Of a DNA stretch of 64,000 bases, positions 9,764 to 19,207 are shown in pieces (the first letter of the stretch is position 1; each line of letters begins with the position of its first letter). The notes below the pieces were generated by a model, which worked only from the letters and a program-made list of their open reading frames with translations, was not told the DNA's origin and searched no databases. This DNA comes from Bifidobacterium minimum (GTDB lineage: Bacteria > Actinomycetota > Actinomycetes > Actinomycetales > Bifidobacteriaceae). A program made the translations under genes and the position numbers. Location: contig NZ_JGZD01000009.1 in the NCBI RefSeq assembly GCF_000741645.1, positions 310,001 to 374,000 on the forward strand. The letters are read 5' to 3'.

Positions 9764-10546
9764 ATGATCGAACTGAAGACGCCCTCGGAGATCGAGGCCA
9801 TGAAACCAGCGGGAAGGTTTGTCGGATCTATTCTCACGGAACTGCGCAAGAGGACCACCGTGGGAACCAATCTTCTGGAGATCGACGACTTCGTCAAGCA
9901 GCGTGTGCTGAGCCGTCAGGGAGCCGAATCCTGCTATGTCGACTACGCTCCGGATTTCGGGACCGGACCATTCGCGCATTACATATGCATCTCAGTCAAT
10001 GATGCGGTGCTTCACGGCGTTCCCTATGACTACGACCTCAGGGATGGCGATCTGGTCAGCCTTGATCTTGCCATCAGCGTCAACGGCTGGGTCGGCGATT
10101 CGGCCATCAGCTTCGTCGTGGGACGGGACAAGGATCCCGAAGATCTTCGGCTCATCGCCTGCACCGAGGAGGCCCTCGCCGCCGGGATCGCCCAGGCCCG
10201 GCCCGGTAATCGCCTGGGTGACGTGTCGGCCGCCATCGGCGATGTGGCACGGTCTCAGGGCTACACGGTGAACCTGGATTTCGGGGGCCATGGCGTGGGA
10301 CATATCATGCATGGCGATCCCCATGTCGCCAACGACGGCCGCGCCCACCACGGATACCGGCTGCGTCCGGGACTGGTGATCGCCATCGAGCCGTGGTTCA
10401 TGGCCACAACCGATGAGATATATCAGGATCCCAAGGATGGATGGACGTTGCGGTCCTCGGATGGATCCCGCGGGGCCCATAGCGAGCACACCATCGCGAT
10501 CACGGAGAATGGGCCGGTTATTCTCACCGCGCGCGACGGGGACTGA
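9764..10546 (+). CDS. map: type I methionine aminopeptidase
   Basis: MetAP removes the initiator Met from nascent proteins. The 260-residue protein has the five metal ligands of the pita-bread fold: the two Asp around SLDLAISVNGWVGDSA, His in GHGVGHIMHGDP, Glu in AIEPWF, and the last Glu in AHSEHTIAI. ISVNDAVLHGVP carries the conserved substrate-site His. It lacks the N-terminal zinc-finger or SH3-binding extension of some actinobacterial paralogues. The frame begins with IELKTPSEIEAMKPAGR, a normal start for the family. Its own leaderless-type promoter indicates separate transcription from the membrane-protein gene upstream. Confidence 0.95.
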   Translation: MIELKTPSEIEAMKPAGRFVGSILTELRKRTTVGTNLLEIDDFVKQRVLSRQGAESCYVDYAPDFGTGPFAHYICISVNDAVLHGVPYDYDLRDGDLVSLDLAISVNGWVGDSAISFVVGRDKDPEDLRLIACTEEALAAGIAQARPGNRLGDVSAAIGDVARSQGYTVNLDFGGHGVGHIMHGDPHVANDGRAHHGYRLRPGLVIAIEPWFMATTDEIYQDPKDGWTLRSSDGSRGAHSEHTIAITENGPVILTARDGD

Positions 10547-10639
10547 TCCGCGCCTGGTCGTCATGCTTCCTGCGTGTCCGGGAACCGGACCACACATGTA
10601 TCGCATTGACGCGTATCGCATTGAAAGGAGACCAAGCCG

Positions 10640-11935
10640 ATGACTCTGGCGGAATTCGATGTCGACGACAACAGGTTCACGCTGCCCGTCGTCAAGGCGA
10701 CCGAGGGTCCCGACGGCATCGTGGTGTCCAAGCTGCGCAATGACGGATGGGTCACGCTGGATCCCGGTTTCCTTACCACGGCCCAGTGTGAGTCGAAGAT
10801 CACGTTCATCGATGGGAGCCGCTCCATCCTGCGCTATCGCGGGTACCCCATCGAGCAGCTGTGCGCCCATTCCGATTTCCTTGAGGTCGCGTGGCTGCTC
10901 CGTCATGGGGAGCTGCCGACCAGGGACCAGTACGATCGGTTCTGCTCCGACATCAACCATCGGACGATGGTGGGAGAGGATTTCCGCACCTTCATGGGTT
11001 CCTTCCCGCGCACCGCCCATCCCATGAGCATGATGGCCTCGGCGGTCAACGCGCTGGCCACGTTCTATCCCGACACCACCGACGTGTCGGATTCCGACCA
11101 GTTGGAGGAGTCCGCCACCATCATCATGGCCAAGGCCCGCACCATCGTGAGCTATATCTTCCGCCGGCGTCGCGATGAGCCCATGCTCTTCCCGGACTAT
11201 TCCCGCGGGTACGTCGACGATTTCCTTCGCATGTGCTTCGCCGTTCCGTATGAGCCGTTCGATTCCGATCCCCTGTACGTGCATGCCCTCGGCCGCCTGC
11301 TGATCATTCACGCCGATCATGAGCAGAACTGCTCGACGTCGGTGGTGCGGATAGCCGGAAGCGCCCATGCCAACCTGTATTCGGCCATCGCCGCCGGGAT
11401 CAACGCCCTGTCGGGCCCGTTGCATGGCGGCGCCAACGAGGCCGTTCTTCGTCAGCTGAAGGCCATCAGGGACTCCGGGAAAAGCGTTCGCGAATTCGTG
11501 GAGTGGTCCAAGGCCAACGGCAGGAGGATCTCGGGTCTGGGCCACCGGGTCTATAAATCCTATGATCCGAGGGCCGCCATCGCCAAGCAGTATCTGGAGA
11601 AGATCATGGCCAGAACGGACACGGCGCGTCTTCCCGCCGATGAAAGGGCGCTTTTCGACGTGGCCACCGAGCTGGAATCCCTGGCCATGAACGATGACTA
11701 TTTCATCTCGCGGCATCTCTATCCGAACGTGGATTTCTACACGGGGCTTATCTACCGTGCCATCGGCTTCGATCCGGCCATGTTTACCACTCTGTTCGCG
11801 TTGGGAAGGATACCGGGGTGGATAGCGCAGTATCGGGAGATGCTCTCCGATCCCAACACCAAGATCGGACGCCCCCGTCAGGTCTACACGGGCGAAGGTG
11901 AACGCGCGTACGTTTCCATGGAGGAGAGGGGCTGA
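10640..11935 (+). CDS. gltA: citrate synthase
   Basis: GltA condenses acetyl-CoA and oxaloacetate to citrate. In bifidobacteria, which lack a full TCA cycle, it feeds 2-oxoglutarate for glutamate synthesis. The 431-residue type II-like enzyme shows the catalytic His in HADHEQNCSTS, the second active-site His in GLGHRVYKSYDPRA and the catalytic Asp in YPNVDFYTGLIYRAIG. SGPLHGGANEAV is the CoA/oxaloacetate loop. The start at 10640 follows AAAGGAGA by about 9 nt. A perfect hairpin follows the gene, before the convergent dapD. Confidence 0.95.
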   Translation: MTLAEFDVDDNRFTLPVVKATEGPDGIVVSKLRNDGWVTLDPGFLTTAQCESKITFIDGSRSILRYRGYPIEQLCAHSDFLEVAWLLRHGELPTRDQYDRFCSDINHRTMVGEDFRTFMGSFPRTAHPMSMMASAVNALATFYPDTTDVSDSDQLEESATIIMAKARTIVSYIFRRRRDEPMLFPDYSRGYVDDFLRMCFAVPYEPFDSDPLYVHALGRLLIIHADHEQNCSTSVVRIAGSAHANLYSAIAAGINALSGPLHGGANEAVLRQLKAIRDSGKSVREFVEWSKANGRRISGLGHRVYKSYDPRAAIAKQYLEKIMARTDTARLPADERALFDVATELESLAMNDDYFISRHLYPNVDFYTGLIYRAIGFDPAMFTTLFALGRIPGWIAQYREMLSDPNTKIGRPRQVYTGEGERAYVSMEERG

Positions 11936-11978
11936 GGCCGGCTCCCCAGAGGGCGGACCGTCATCGGGACGGCGGCCT

Positions 11979-12004
11979 CGGCTGAGACGTCGGGGTCTCA
12001 GCCG
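11979..12004. terminator. hairpin between convergent gltA and dapD
   Basis: CGGCTGAGAC (11979-11988) and GTCTCAGCCG (11995-12004) form a perfect 10-bp stem with a 6-nt loop. There is no T-run, but its place between convergent genes fits a two-way terminator. Imperfect repeats of GGGATGTCGGT follow to about 12040. Confidence 0.6.
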
Positions 12005-12051
12005 GGATGTCGGTCTTAGCTGGGATGTCGGTTCATCGGGACGCCGACTCG

Positions 12052-13047
12052 TCAGTTGTTGTGCAGCTTCGCGTTGAGCTCGATTCCCACTGCGCGGTGG
12101 CGGGCCTCAATCGTTCCCGTCACCGAGTTGCGGATGAACAGGATGTTGTTTTTGCCGCTGAGCTCCGCCGCCTTCGTCACGATTAGCGGCTCGCCCGCGG
12201 CCAGTCTGGCCTTGTCATGGATCGTGACCTTCGTGCCGGCGGTTATGTACAGCCCCGCCTCGACGACGCAGTTGTCTCCGAGGGATATGCCGATGCCCGA
12301 GTTGGCTCCGAGAAGACTGTGCTCTCCGATCGCGTTGCGCAGGCGCCCGCCTCCCGACAGCGTGCCCATGATGGAGGCTCCTCCGCCGATGTCCGAACCG
12401 TCCCCGACGACGACGCCCTGCGAGACGCGTCCCTCGACCATCGACACCCCGAGCGTCCCCGCGTTGAAATTGACGAATCCGGCATGCATCACGGTGGTGC
12501 CGGGCGAGAGATAGGCGCCCAGCCTCACTCTGTCCGCGTCGCCGATCCGCACTCCCGTGGGAACGACGTAATCGACCATGCGGGGAAACTTGTCGACGCC
12601 GAGAACGGTTACCGTCGTCGTGACGGCATGGGACGCGTCTCGTGCGGACTCCTCCATCACGGCGAGCCTGCGTTGCGCGAATCCCTCCACGGGGAAGGGG
12701 CCGTGGTCGGTCCACACGACCGTGGCGAGTGCCGAGAAGATGCCGTCGAGGTTCAGGGTGTTGGGTTTGACCAGCCGCGTGCTCAGAAGATGCAGACGCA
12801 GATACGCGTCGGCAGCGTCCGCTACGGGGGAGTCGCAGTCGATGGAGGTGAAGACGGGAACCCGCCGCACCCCGCGGGCGTCCGGATCGGACGTCGCCAA
12901 CGATCCGAAACCATGATCCGGACGGGAGCCCTTGTCGGGTGCCGTGCCCAGATGGGGATCGGGGTACCATGCGTCCAAAGTCGTTCCGTTGTCGTCGACC
13001 GAGGCCAGTCCCCAGCCCCAGGCGTGAGTGAGTGTGCCGTCTGCCAT
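12052..13047 (-). CDS. dapD: tetrahydrodipicolinate N-succinyltransferase
   Basis: DapD succinylates 2,3,4,5-tetrahydrodipicolinate in the succinylase branch of lysine/meso-DAP synthesis. The 331-residue protein is the actinobacterial long type: an N-terminal alpha/beta domain with [22 protein letters not shown], then a left-handed beta-helix of hexapeptide repeats ([60 protein letters not shown]). The frame continues upstream to 13407, but the family N-terminus matches [13 protein letters not shown] at 13047, preceded by GGAAAGGAATCC. A -10 candidate TACAGT lies on the minus strand at 13131-13126. It is convergent with gltA and divergent from the small membrane gene. Confidence 0.92.
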   Translation of the reverse strand: MADGTLTHAWGWGLASVDDNGTTLDAWYPDPHLGTAPDKGSRPDHGFGSLATSDPDARGVRRVPVFTSIDCDSPVADAADAYLRLHLLSTRLVKPNTLNLDGIFSALATVVWTDHGPFPVEGFAQRRLAVMEESARDASHAVTTTVTVLGVDKFPRMVDYVVPTGVRIGDADRVRLGAYLSPGTTVMHAGFVNFNAGTLGVSMVEGRVSQGVVVGDGSDIGGGASIMGTLSGGGRLRNAIGEHSLLGANSGIGISLGDNCVVEAGLYITAGTKVTIHDKARLAAGEPLIVTKAAELSGKNNILFIRNSVTGTIEARHRAVGIELNAKLHNN

Positions 13048-13176
13048 GTCTATGGATTCCTTTCCGTCAGTGGGCTTCAACCGTGGCGAATCCCGGGAGG
13101 CCTCGCCGCACGCCCAGCGTGACCAACTGTACAGCCGGGACCGGCGTCTTCGGCGGATGAGTTCCACGATCATGCG

Positions 13177-13189
13177 TACAATGGCCGGC
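13177..13189 (+). promoter_or_regulatory. -10 box TACAAT 7 nt before small-protein ATG (leaderless)
   Basis: TACAAT (13177-13182) lies exactly 7 nt before ATG 13190 and there is no Shine-Dalgarno sequence. It supports the small gene downstream. Confidence 0.6.
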
Positions 13190-13321
13190 ATGAGCGATGC
13201 CAGGGATGATAGACGCCGTCGTGCGCGCCGGCGCCAGATCGTTGCACGCGTCGTGTGCGTGGTCGTCGTGGCCGCCATGTTCATGGCCTTGGTGCTTCCC
13301 GCAATATACTCCGGGCTTTGA
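13190..13321 (+). CDS. small basic single-pass membrane protein (43 aa)
   Basis: This is an unrecognised 43-residue protein. Its N-terminal half is strongly basic ([11 protein letters not shown]) and is followed by one membrane helix ([21 protein letters not shown]) and a short end, giving an expected N-in, C-out topology. Function is unknown. The frame is open further upstream, but that part is antisense to the start of dapD. The ATG at 13190 sits 7 nt after a TACAAT box, which argues for this start and for the gene being real. It precedes prfB by about 175 nt; in that gap CATGGCGGAGTTCCCGG is duplicated in tandem (near 13390-13425). Confidence 0.55.
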   Translation: MSDARDDRRRRARRRQIVARVVCVVVVAAMFMALVLPAIYSGL

Positions 13322-13482
13322 CGGCGCATCCGGCATGGCACGCTGGCGGACGGCGGCCATGGGATGGATGGGATGCGGGGATTCCTGCGCGGCGGAGTTC
13401 CCGGCATGGCGGAGTTCCCGGCATGATTGTGCGGACCTTGAACAGAGAGCCGGATGGGTATCCGGCATGGGCGACGACGGAA

Positions 13483-13495
13483 TATGGTGGTGACA
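13483..13495 (+). promoter_or_regulatory. -10 box TATGGT 7 nt before prfB ATG (leaderless)
   Basis: TATGGT (13483-13488) is followed by GGTGACA and the ATG at 13496. The ATG at 13484 is part of this box, which helps decide the start. Confidence 0.6.
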
Positions 13496-14647
13496 ATGGC
13501 AGAGTTTGATTATGCGCAGGCGCTGGCGCAGATCGATGAGAAAAGCGCGATGATGTCCAAGGCGCTGAACGTGGACGAGCTTCGGCGCAGCATCGCGGAG
13601 CTGGAGAGGCAGGCCTCCGAGCCGGGACTGTGGGATGACACTGAACGGGCGCAGGGGATCACGACGCGTCTGTCGGCCGCGCAGTCGCAGCTGCGGCGTT
13701 TGGAGGATCTGTCCCGACGCATCGAGGACGTCCATGCCCTCGTCGAGCTTGGGCGGGAGGAATCCGATCAGGAGTCCCTGGAGGAGGCTCAGGACGAGAT
13801 CCGATCCATCCATGCCGATCTTGCGGATCTCGAGGTTCAGACGCTTCTTGATGGCGAGTATGACGCGCGTTCGGCGGTCGTCACGTTGAGATCCGGTGCC
13901 GGCGGGGTGGACGCCGCGGACTTCACTCAGATGCTTCTGCGCATGTACCTTCGCTGGGCTGAACGGCACGGTTACAGGACGACGGTCATGGACACCTCCT
14001 ACGCCGAGGAGGCGGGAATCAAATCGGCGACGTTCCGCGTCGACGCACCCTATGCGTACGGCCGCATGTCGGTGGAGGGAGGCACCCATCGCCTCGTCCG
14101 CATCTCACCGTTCGACAATCAGGGTAGGCGTCAGACCAGCTTCGCCGCGGTGGAGGTGGTCCCCCTCGTCGAGGCCACCGATCACATCGACGTTCCGGAC
14201 TCCGATATCCGCGTGGATACCTACTGCTCGTCGGGGCCTGGAGGACAGGGCGTCAACACCACGTACTCCGCGGTGAGGATCACCCACCTGCCCACGGGAA
14301 TCGTCGTGACCATGCAGGACGAACGCAGCCAGATCCAGAACCGCGCGGCGGCCATGGCGGTGCTCCAGTCCAGGCTTCTCGTCCTTCGCCATGAGGAGGA
14401 GGCCCGGAAGAAGAAGGAGCTTGCGGGGGACATCAAGGCCAGCTGGGGCGACCAGATGCGCTCGTATGTCCTGCACCCGTATCAGATGGTCAAGGATCTT
14501 CGTACCGGGTACGAGACGTCGCAGACCCAGGCCGTATTCGATGGGGACATCGATGCCTTCATCGAGGCGGGGATCCGGTGGCGGCATGAGCAGCGCAAGG
14601 CCGAGCAGGCCGAGGCGGGGTCCCCGGACGGCGTTTCCAGGAAGTAG
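13496..14647 (+). CDS. prfB: peptide chain release factor 2
   Basis: RF2 reads UAA and UGA and triggers peptide release. The 383-residue protein has an N-terminal coiled-coil domain, a codon-recognition domain with RISPFD (SPF anticodon-like motif, about residue 205), and the catalytic GGQ loop in [17 protein letters not shown]. The C-terminal helices follow, ending near WRHEQRK. There is no in-frame UGA and no programmed frameshift as in E. coli. The frame extends upstream to 13454, but [10 protein letters not shown] at 13496 matches family N-termini and the leaderless promoter. It lies directly upstream of ftsE (23-nt gap), the usual order in actinobacteria. Confidence 0.94.
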   Translation: MAEFDYAQALAQIDEKSAMMSKALNVDELRRSIAELERQASEPGLWDDTERAQGITTRLSAAQSQLRRLEDLSRRIEDVHALVELGREESDQESLEEAQDEIRSIHADLADLEVQTLLDGEYDARSAVVTLRSGAGGVDAADFTQMLLRMYLRWAERHGYRTTVMDTSYAEEAGIKSATFRVDAPYAYGRMSVEGGTHRLVRISPFDNQGRRQTSFAAVEVVPLVEATDHIDVPDSDIRVDTYCSSGPGGQGVNTTYSAVRITHLPTGIVVTMQDERSQIQNRAAAMAVLQSRLLVLRHEEEARKKKELAGDIKASWGDQMRSYVLHPYQMVKDLRTGYETSQTQAVFDGDIDAFIEAGIRWRHEQRKAEQAEAGSPDGVSRK

Positions 14648-14670
14648 ATCCCACGGGAAGGATGACGCGA

Positions 14671-15417
14671 ATGGCACTGATCACCTTGGACAAGGTGTCG
14701 AAGGTCTACCCCCGGGGCGCACGCCCCGCTCTGGACGGGATCACCCTGCACATCGACCGTGGTGATTTCGTCTTCCTTGTGGGATCCTCGGGATCCGGAA
14801 AGACGACGTTGCTCAGTCTTCTTCTCCGGGAGGAGGAGGCGACGGACGGCGATATCCATGTGGCGGGGAACGATCTGCGACGCCTTTCCAACAGGCAGAT
14901 TCCCCGATACCGTCGTTCCCTGGGATTCGTGTTCCAGGATTACAAGCTTCTCAACAACAAGACCGTGTGGCAGAACGTCGCGTTCGCCCTCGAGGTCATC
15001 GGCGAGAGCCGATCGACCATACGCGCGATGGTTCCCAAGGTCCTTGCAACCGTGGGACTGACGGGCAAGGAAGGCAACTATCCGCATGAGCTCTCCGGAG
15101 GCGAGGCCCAGAGAGTCGCCATCGCCCGCGCGTACGTGAACCATCCTCAGATACTTCTGGCGGACGAGCCGACCGGAAACCTCGACCCCACCACGTCACT
15201 GGGCATCATGGAGGTCCTCGACTCCATCAACCGTCAGGGGACCACCGTCGTGATGGCCACCCACAACGAGGAGATCGTCAACTCGATGCGTCGTCGCGTC
15301 GTGGAGCTTCACGAGGGCGTCATCGTGCGTGACGAGGCTCAGGCTCCTACGACTCCTCGCTGTACTACGAGAACAAGGCCGTATCCGCCGCCCGTCCGAC
15401 CTCCCCGACAGCCGTGA
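14671..15417 (+). CDS. ftsE: cell division ATP-binding protein FtsE (reading frame lost after the ATPase domain)
   Basis: FtsE is the ATPase of the FtsEX complex that couples the divisome to peptidoglycan hydrolase activation. Walker A is [11 protein letters not shown], the Q-loop VFQDYKLL, the signature [15 protein letters not shown], Walker [12 protein letters not shown] and the switch MATHNEE. The ATPase domain (about 220 residues) is intact. After about position 15342 this frame gives a low-complexity tail ([12 protein letters not shown] type) and stops at 15417, while frame 3 carries a coding-like extension up to ftsX. This looks like loss of one base relative to relatives with long FtsE. 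The start at 14671 follows GGGAAGGA (14655-14662); ATG 14662 overlaps that site and is less likely. Confidence 0.88.
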   Translation: MALITLDKVSKVYPRGARPALDGITLHIDRGDFVFLVGSSGSGKTTLLSLLLREEEATDGDIHVAGNDLRRLSNRQIPRYRRSLGFVFQDYKLLNNKTVWQNVAFALEVIGESRSTIRAMVPKVLATVGLTGKEGNYPHELSGGEAQRVAIARAYVNHPQILLADEPTGNLDPTTSLGIMEVLDSINRQGTTVVMATHNEEIVNSMRRRVVELHEGVIVRDEAQAPTTPRCTTRTRPYPPPVRPPRQP

Positions 15418-15917
15418 CGGTCGACGGTCAGGACGACGGCATCGCCCGGCTGGCGACGTCGCTGCATTCAGGGCGCGTGGGACGCTATGGCGAGGCCTTC
15501 CAATCGGCGGAGACCACGATGACGTGGGGCAAGGGCATCGACATGTCGGACATGGGCGATTCCGGCTCTGATGATCATGCCGACGAGGGGGAGCATCCCG
15601 GCGGCGGCGACGCCACGTCGGTTCCGGCTCCTCCCGCTCCTCCGCATGTCCCGGATCCCGCCGCTCCTCCCGCTCCTCCCGCTCCTTCATCACCGGTCGC
15701 CGCCGATTCCTCGGGATCCGGCTCCGGGCGGTTCGATGACGGTACCGTGGATCCCGACAGTGCCGTGGATCCCGTCAGTGTCGTCGACCACAGGGATGAC
15801 GCCGAGCACAGGGATGGGACCGATCACGGGAATCGCGACGATCACGGGGATGGCGCCGGCGCCACGGGCGGTCCCCATGGCGACGGCCCGGATGACGAGA
15901 AGGGAGACAGGCGATGA
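15345..15917 (+). pseudogene. ftsE: out-of-frame C-terminal extension of FtsE
   Basis: This frame, one base off from the FtsE ATPase, reads [12 protein letters not shown], then DGIARLATSLHSGRVGRYGEAF, then a Pro/Ala- and Asp/His-rich tail. It ends in TGA at 15915-15917, overlapping the ftsX start (ATGA), which suggests normal translational coupling to ftsX. The frame has a stop at 15330-15332, so ribosomes can only enter between there and 15417. No slippery heptamer is visible near 15340. A separate gene starting at GTG 15414 has no ribosome-binding site. Most likely a single-base deletion near 15343, or a sequencing error, separates it from the ATPase. The core FtsE function may survive without it. 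Confidence 0.65.
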
Positions 15918-16834
15918 GACCACGATTCGTCGTGTCGGAGATCTGGACGAGCTTCACCCGCAACATACCGATGATCCTTTCGGTCACTTTGGTGACGTTC
16001 ATCTCCTTTCTGTTCATCGGAGCCTCGGGACTTCTTCAGCTGCAGATCGTGAAGGCCAAGGGCGATTGGTACGACAAAGTCGAGGTCGTGGTCTGGCTGT
16101 GCCCCGACGGCACCAGCCAATCGGCGAACTGCGACGGAAGCGCGGCGACGGCGTCGCAGATCACCGATCTGCAGAAGGCCATTCGCGATGAGCTGTCGGA
16201 CGACGTCGCGAAGACCACGTTCATGAGCAAGGAGGAGTTCTACAAGAACTCCTTCCTCAAGCAGTATCCGAACGGCGAGTTCCAGGGCAGGACGCTGACC
16301 GCGAACGACATGCAGGACTCCTTGTGGCTCAAGCTCAAGAATCCGGAGCGGTACAAGGTCGTCTCCGAGGTTCTGTCCGGCCGGGAGGGGGTCGAGGAGG
16401 TGAGCGATCAGCGCCAGATCTTCGAGCCGGTGTTCACGGCCCTCAACAAGGCCACCGTCGTGACCATCACGCTCGCCGCGGTCATGGTTCTGGTGGCGGT
16501 GATGCTCACGGGAACCACCATCCGCATGTCGGCCGCGTCACGGCGGCAGGAGACCGAGATCATGCGGCTGGTGGGAGCATCGAACTGGACGATCAGGCTG
16601 CCGTTCATCCTGGAGGGGGCCATCGCGTCCATCGCCGGTTCCGTGCTGTCATGCGTGGCGCTGGCGTTGGTGGTGAAGGTGTTCATAACCGATTGGCTGG
16701 TGAAGAACATCTCGTGGATGCCCTTCATCGATCAGACGACCGTATGGACCATCGCTCCCGTTCTCGTCATCGGTGCCGCGGTCCTGTCGACGCTCTCATC
16801 GTCCATCGCTCTCCGCCGATATCTGAGAGCCTGA
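15914..16834 (+). CDS. ftsX: cell division protein FtsX
   Basis: FtsX is the membrane subunit of FtsEX; its external loop activates peptidoglycan hydrolases. The 306-residue protein has a first transmembrane helix (IPMILSVTLVTFISFLFIGA, about residues 18-37), then a large extracellular domain with a Cys pair (WLCPDGTSQSANCDGS). Three further helices cluster at the C-terminus (TVVTITLAAVMVLVAVMLTG, FILEGAIASIAGSVLSCVALALV, WTIAPVLVIGAAVLSTLSSS). EIMRLVGASNWTIRLPF is the cytoplasmic coupling segment to FtsE. The start overlaps the end of the FtsE extension by 4 nt. The following CHAP hydrolase is a plausible effector. Confidence 0.93.
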   Translation: MRPRFVVSEIWTSFTRNIPMILSVTLVTFISFLFIGASGLLQLQIVKAKGDWYDKVEVVVWLCPDGTSQSANCDGSAATASQITDLQKAIRDELSDDVAKTTFMSKEEFYKNSFLKQYPNGEFQGRTLTANDMQDSLWLKLKNPERYKVVSEVLSGREGVEEVSDQRQIFEPVFTALNKATVVTITLAAVMVLVAVMLTGTTIRMSAASRRQETEIMRLVGASNWTIRLPFILEGAIASIAGSVLSCVALALVVKVFITDWLVKNISWMPFIDQTTVWTIAPVLVIGAAVLSTLSSSIALRRYLRA

Positions 16835-16835
16835 C

Positions 16836-16860
16836 CCGCCGACGGTATCGTCGCCGGTTT
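16836..16860 (+). terminator. hairpin after ftsX
   Basis: CCG-C-CGACG (16836-16844) pairs with CGTCG-C-CGG (16849-16857) around GTAT, followed by TTT. It lies directly after the ftsX stop and before a separate promoter for the CHAP gene. Confidence 0.5.
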
Positions 16861-16950
16861 CCTGGCACGCTCTTTTCGCGCATGCGTCCAGGGGAGAGCT
16901 TCTGCCGGATCCCCGGTTTTCACCCACGTCGGACGCCCGAGTTCGCCTGC

Positions 16951-16956
16951 TATGGT
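16951..16956 (+). promoter_or_regulatory. -10 box TATGGT of the CHAP hydrolase gene
   Basis: TATGGT lies about 40 nt upstream of the ATG at 16997 and would give a leader of about 34 nt containing AAAGGAACC. No clear -35 box is seen. Confidence 0.45.
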
Positions 16957-16996
16957 GGTTAGCACGTGACGCACCCTATGGAAAGGAACCCATTCG

Positions 16997-18391
16997 ATGT
17001 TGATGAAGGGAAAGTCCGTATCCGCCCTTGTCGCCGCGGGAACGCTGTGCCTGGGACTGGTCGTGGTTCCCCTGACGCCGGCCGTCCAATCCGCCCACGC
17101 CATCACCTATAGCGATCTGGCGAACGCCCGGAGCAGCAAGGCCAGCAGCGCCGCTCGGGAGGCTCAGCTGCGCGAGCAGTTGTCGGGGGTGAAATCCGAT
17201 CTGGCCGATCAGATCGTCGAGCTGGACGACATCACGAACAACCAGATTCCCGCCGCCCAGAAGAAGGTGACCGCCGCCAACGAGGCCGCCGCCGCCGCGC
17301 AGTCCGAGGCGGACGCCGCCGCGCAGCGTCTCGCCGCCGCCCGGAAGGATGCCGAGTCCCTCCAGAAGAGCATCGCCCAGACCGGTGTGGATTACGACGA
17401 CGCCAAGGCGGCCGTCGCCCAGATGGCGCGTCAGGATATGCACGGCTCCGACGCCTCGGACGTGATGAGCATCGTGACGGGTTCCACAAGCACCACTGAG
17501 TTCATCAGCTCCATGCAGTCCAAGGACGCGTTGTCCCGCAACGAGTCGAACGCCGCCAATGATGCGGCCAGCACGTTGAGCACCTCCATGAACCGCGCGC
17601 AGCGTCTCGCCGCGATCGAGAAGCGCGTCGCGGAGCTGAAGGCCACCGCGGACAGCAAGGCCGAGTCGGCCAAAACCGCGGCCAGCGAGGCGTCCAGTGA
17701 GCGAAGCAAACTCGATAAGCTGCGGCAGCAGGGCGAAGAGGCCCGTGACCGGCTGCAGTCACAGCAGAGCCAGATCAGCAGCGCCGTCGCCGCGCAGGCC
17801 GCGAAAACCGTGATGCTTGAGTCCCAGCTGGACTCCTACAACCGTCAGTATGCGGCGCAGCAGGCCGCGGCGGCCGCCCAGGTCGATAACGGGAGGCAGG
17901 GGTCGACGGACAGTGGCTCGTCCAACGGTGGTTCGTCGGGTGGCGGTTCGTCCAACGGTGGTTCGTCGGGTGGCGGTTCGTCCAACGGTGGTTCGTCCGG
18001 TGGCGGCTCATCAAGTGGCGGCTCGTCCTCCGATCAAGGCGCATCCAATGGCGACGTCGGCAATGCCTATCCATGGGGACAATGCACCTATTGGGCATAT
18101 GTGCATCGCCACGAGATGGGGATCTCAACGCCCTCCTATCTCGGCAATGGCGGAGAATGGTGGGCGAACGCCTCGAAGTACGGTCTGCGCGCCGACCACA
18201 CGCCGCAGGTGGGTGCGGCCATATCGTTCCTTCCCGGGCAGCTCGGCGCGGATGGCACCTACGGGCATGTCGCCGTCGTGGAGAGCGTGTCGGGGAGCAC
18301 GATCACGATCTCCGAGATGAACGCCAAAGGTCTGGGCGTCGTCAGCTACAGGACCGTGTACAACGCCTCCCAGTACTGGTACGTGCACTAG
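16997..18391 (+). CDS. secreted coiled-coil CHAP-domain peptidoglycan hydrolase (PcsB/RipC-like)
   Basis: This is probably the murein hydrolase controlled by FtsEX. The 464-residue protein has a signal peptide (hydrophobic core [18 protein letters not shown], cut near SAHA), a long Ala/Gln/Lys-rich coiled coil (about residues 40-295), and a Gly/Ser linker with three 10-residue [10 protein letters not shown] repeats. The C-terminal CHAP domain has catalytic Cys363 in GQCTYWA and His424 in YGHVAVVE. This layout of coiled coil plus CHAP matches PcsB and related FtsX-dependent enzymes. SD AAAGGAACC precedes the ATG. It follows ftsX but has its own -10 box. Substrate bond (amidase or endopeptidase) cannot be told from sequence. 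Confidence 0.87.
   Translation: MLMKGKSVSALVAAGTLCLGLVVVPLTPAVQSAHAITYSDLANARSSKASSAAREAQLREQLSGVKSDLADQIVELDDITNNQIPAAQKKVTAANEAAAAAQSEADAAAQRLAAARKDAESLQKSIAQTGVDYDDAKAAVAQMARQDMHGSDASDVMSIVTGSTSTTEFISSMQSKDALSRNESNAANDAASTLSTSMNRAQRLAAIEKRVAELKATADSKAESAKTAASEASSERSKLDKLRQQGEEARDRLQSQQSQISSAVAAQAAKTVMLESQLDSYNRQYAAQQAAAAAQVDNGRQGSTDSGSSNGGSSGGGSSNGGSSGGGSSNGGSSGGGSSSGGSSSDQGASNGDVGNAYPWGQCTYWAYVHRHEMGISTPSYLGNGGEWWANASKYGLRADHTPQVGAAISFLPGQLGADGTYGHVAVVESVSGSTITISEMNAKGLGVVSYRTVYNASQYWYVH
17921..18010 (+). repeat. three 30-bp in-frame repeats coding the Gly/Ser linker
   Basis: Three direct copies begin at 17921, 17951 and 17981, each coding [10 protein letters not shown]. The third differs by two bases. 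The number of copies could vary by slippage and change the tether between coiled coil and CHAP domain. Confidence 0.9.
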
Positions 18392-18465
18392 AGCCGGGAC
18401 GGTCGGATGCGCACGGGGCGCACGGAGCATATCAGAAGAACGGAGTATATGAGGAGAGAGGAAAC

Positions 18466-18942
18466 ATGGCGAAGGAGAAGGGGACGACGCTGATCGTCCA
18501 GAACCGCAAGGCCCGGCATGACTACGATATTCTCGAACGCTTCGAGGCGGGGGTGTCCCTGACCGGCACCGAGGTGAAGTCCCTGCGCGAAGGGCGCGCC
18601 TCGCTGGCGGAGTCATTCGTGTCCATAGACCGACGTGGCGAGGTGTGGCTGGAAGGCGCGAACATACCGGAATACCTCAACGGGACGTGGACCAACCACG
18701 CGCCCCGGCGCAAAAGGAAGCTGCTCCTCCATGCCGCGCAGATCGCCAAGCTCTCCCGGCAGGTCGAGGCCAAGGGCGTCACCATCGTCCCGCTGAGCCT
18801 GTATTTCAAGGACGGTCTGGTCAAGGCGGAGATCGCAGTGGCGCGGGGCCGTCGCGAATACGACAAAAGACAGGCGCTGCGCGAGCAGCAGGACAAGCGC
18901 GAGGCCCAGCGGGCCATGCGGTATCGGAATCTCTCGGCGTGA
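18466..18942 (+). CDS. smpB: SsrA-binding protein SmpB
   Basis: SmpB binds tmRNA and delivers it to stalled ribosomes for trans-translation. The 158-residue protein has the OB-like core ([63 protein letters not shown]) and a basic C-terminal tail ([20 protein letters not shown]) that enters the mRNA channel. The SD GAGGAGAGAGG lies at 18451-18461. The frame runs upstream to 18073 within the CHAP gene, which is a shadow. No ssrA gene was found nearby. The prfB-ftsE-ftsX-CHAP-smpB order is characteristic of actinobacteria. Confidence 0.95.
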   Translation: MAKEKGTTLIVQNRKARHDYDILERFEAGVSLTGTEVKSLREGRASLAESFVSIDRRGEVWLEGANIPEYLNGTWTNHAPRRKRKLLLHAAQIAKLSRQVEAKGVTIVPLSLYFKDGLVKAEIAVARGRREYDKRQALREQQDKREAQRAMRYRNLSA

Positions 18943-19112
18943 CGACCTGCGTGACGGAGTGAGCGACATGTGGCGTGATGGTGCGTGGAGCGCGTAACGG
19001 TGCGTGGCATGTGATGTGGCCTCCATCGTGGCGTCCACCGGCCTCCGTCGGCGTCCATCGAATGAGACCATGACGACTGGCGTCGGTTACGTGGTCGTAG
19101 CATGGGTCTTCT

Positions 19113-19118
19113 AGTGTC
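19113..19118 (+). promoter_or_regulatory. -10 candidate TAGTGT for the amino acid ABC operon
   Basis: TAGTGT lies about 90 nt upstream of the binding-protein ATG. The interval 18943-19207 otherwise shows only repeats of GTGCGTGG and GGCGTCCATCG type and no gene. Confidence 0.35.
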
Positions 19119-19207
19119 CCCCATGCATGGTCGGCGGGAGGCGGGAGTCCTGACATGGGCGTCGCGTCTCATCGTCCGATGGCACTGGATAAGAGAGAGG
19201 ACCAATT

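Noticed and set aside
13454-13600. Programmed +1 frameshift in prfB
   Set aside because: The RF2 frame is continuous from the start with no in-frame TGA near codon 25.
15414-15917. FtsE extension as an independent gene starting at GTG 15414
   Set aside because: No ribosome-binding site precedes the GTG, and coding character in this frame begins upstream at about 15345 in the middle of the expected FtsE protein.
17921-18010. Short regular repeats as a CRISPR array (also 46637-46708)
   Set aside because: Units are directly adjacent without unique spacers, are in frame in a linker or overlap a stop codon, and no cas genes are present.
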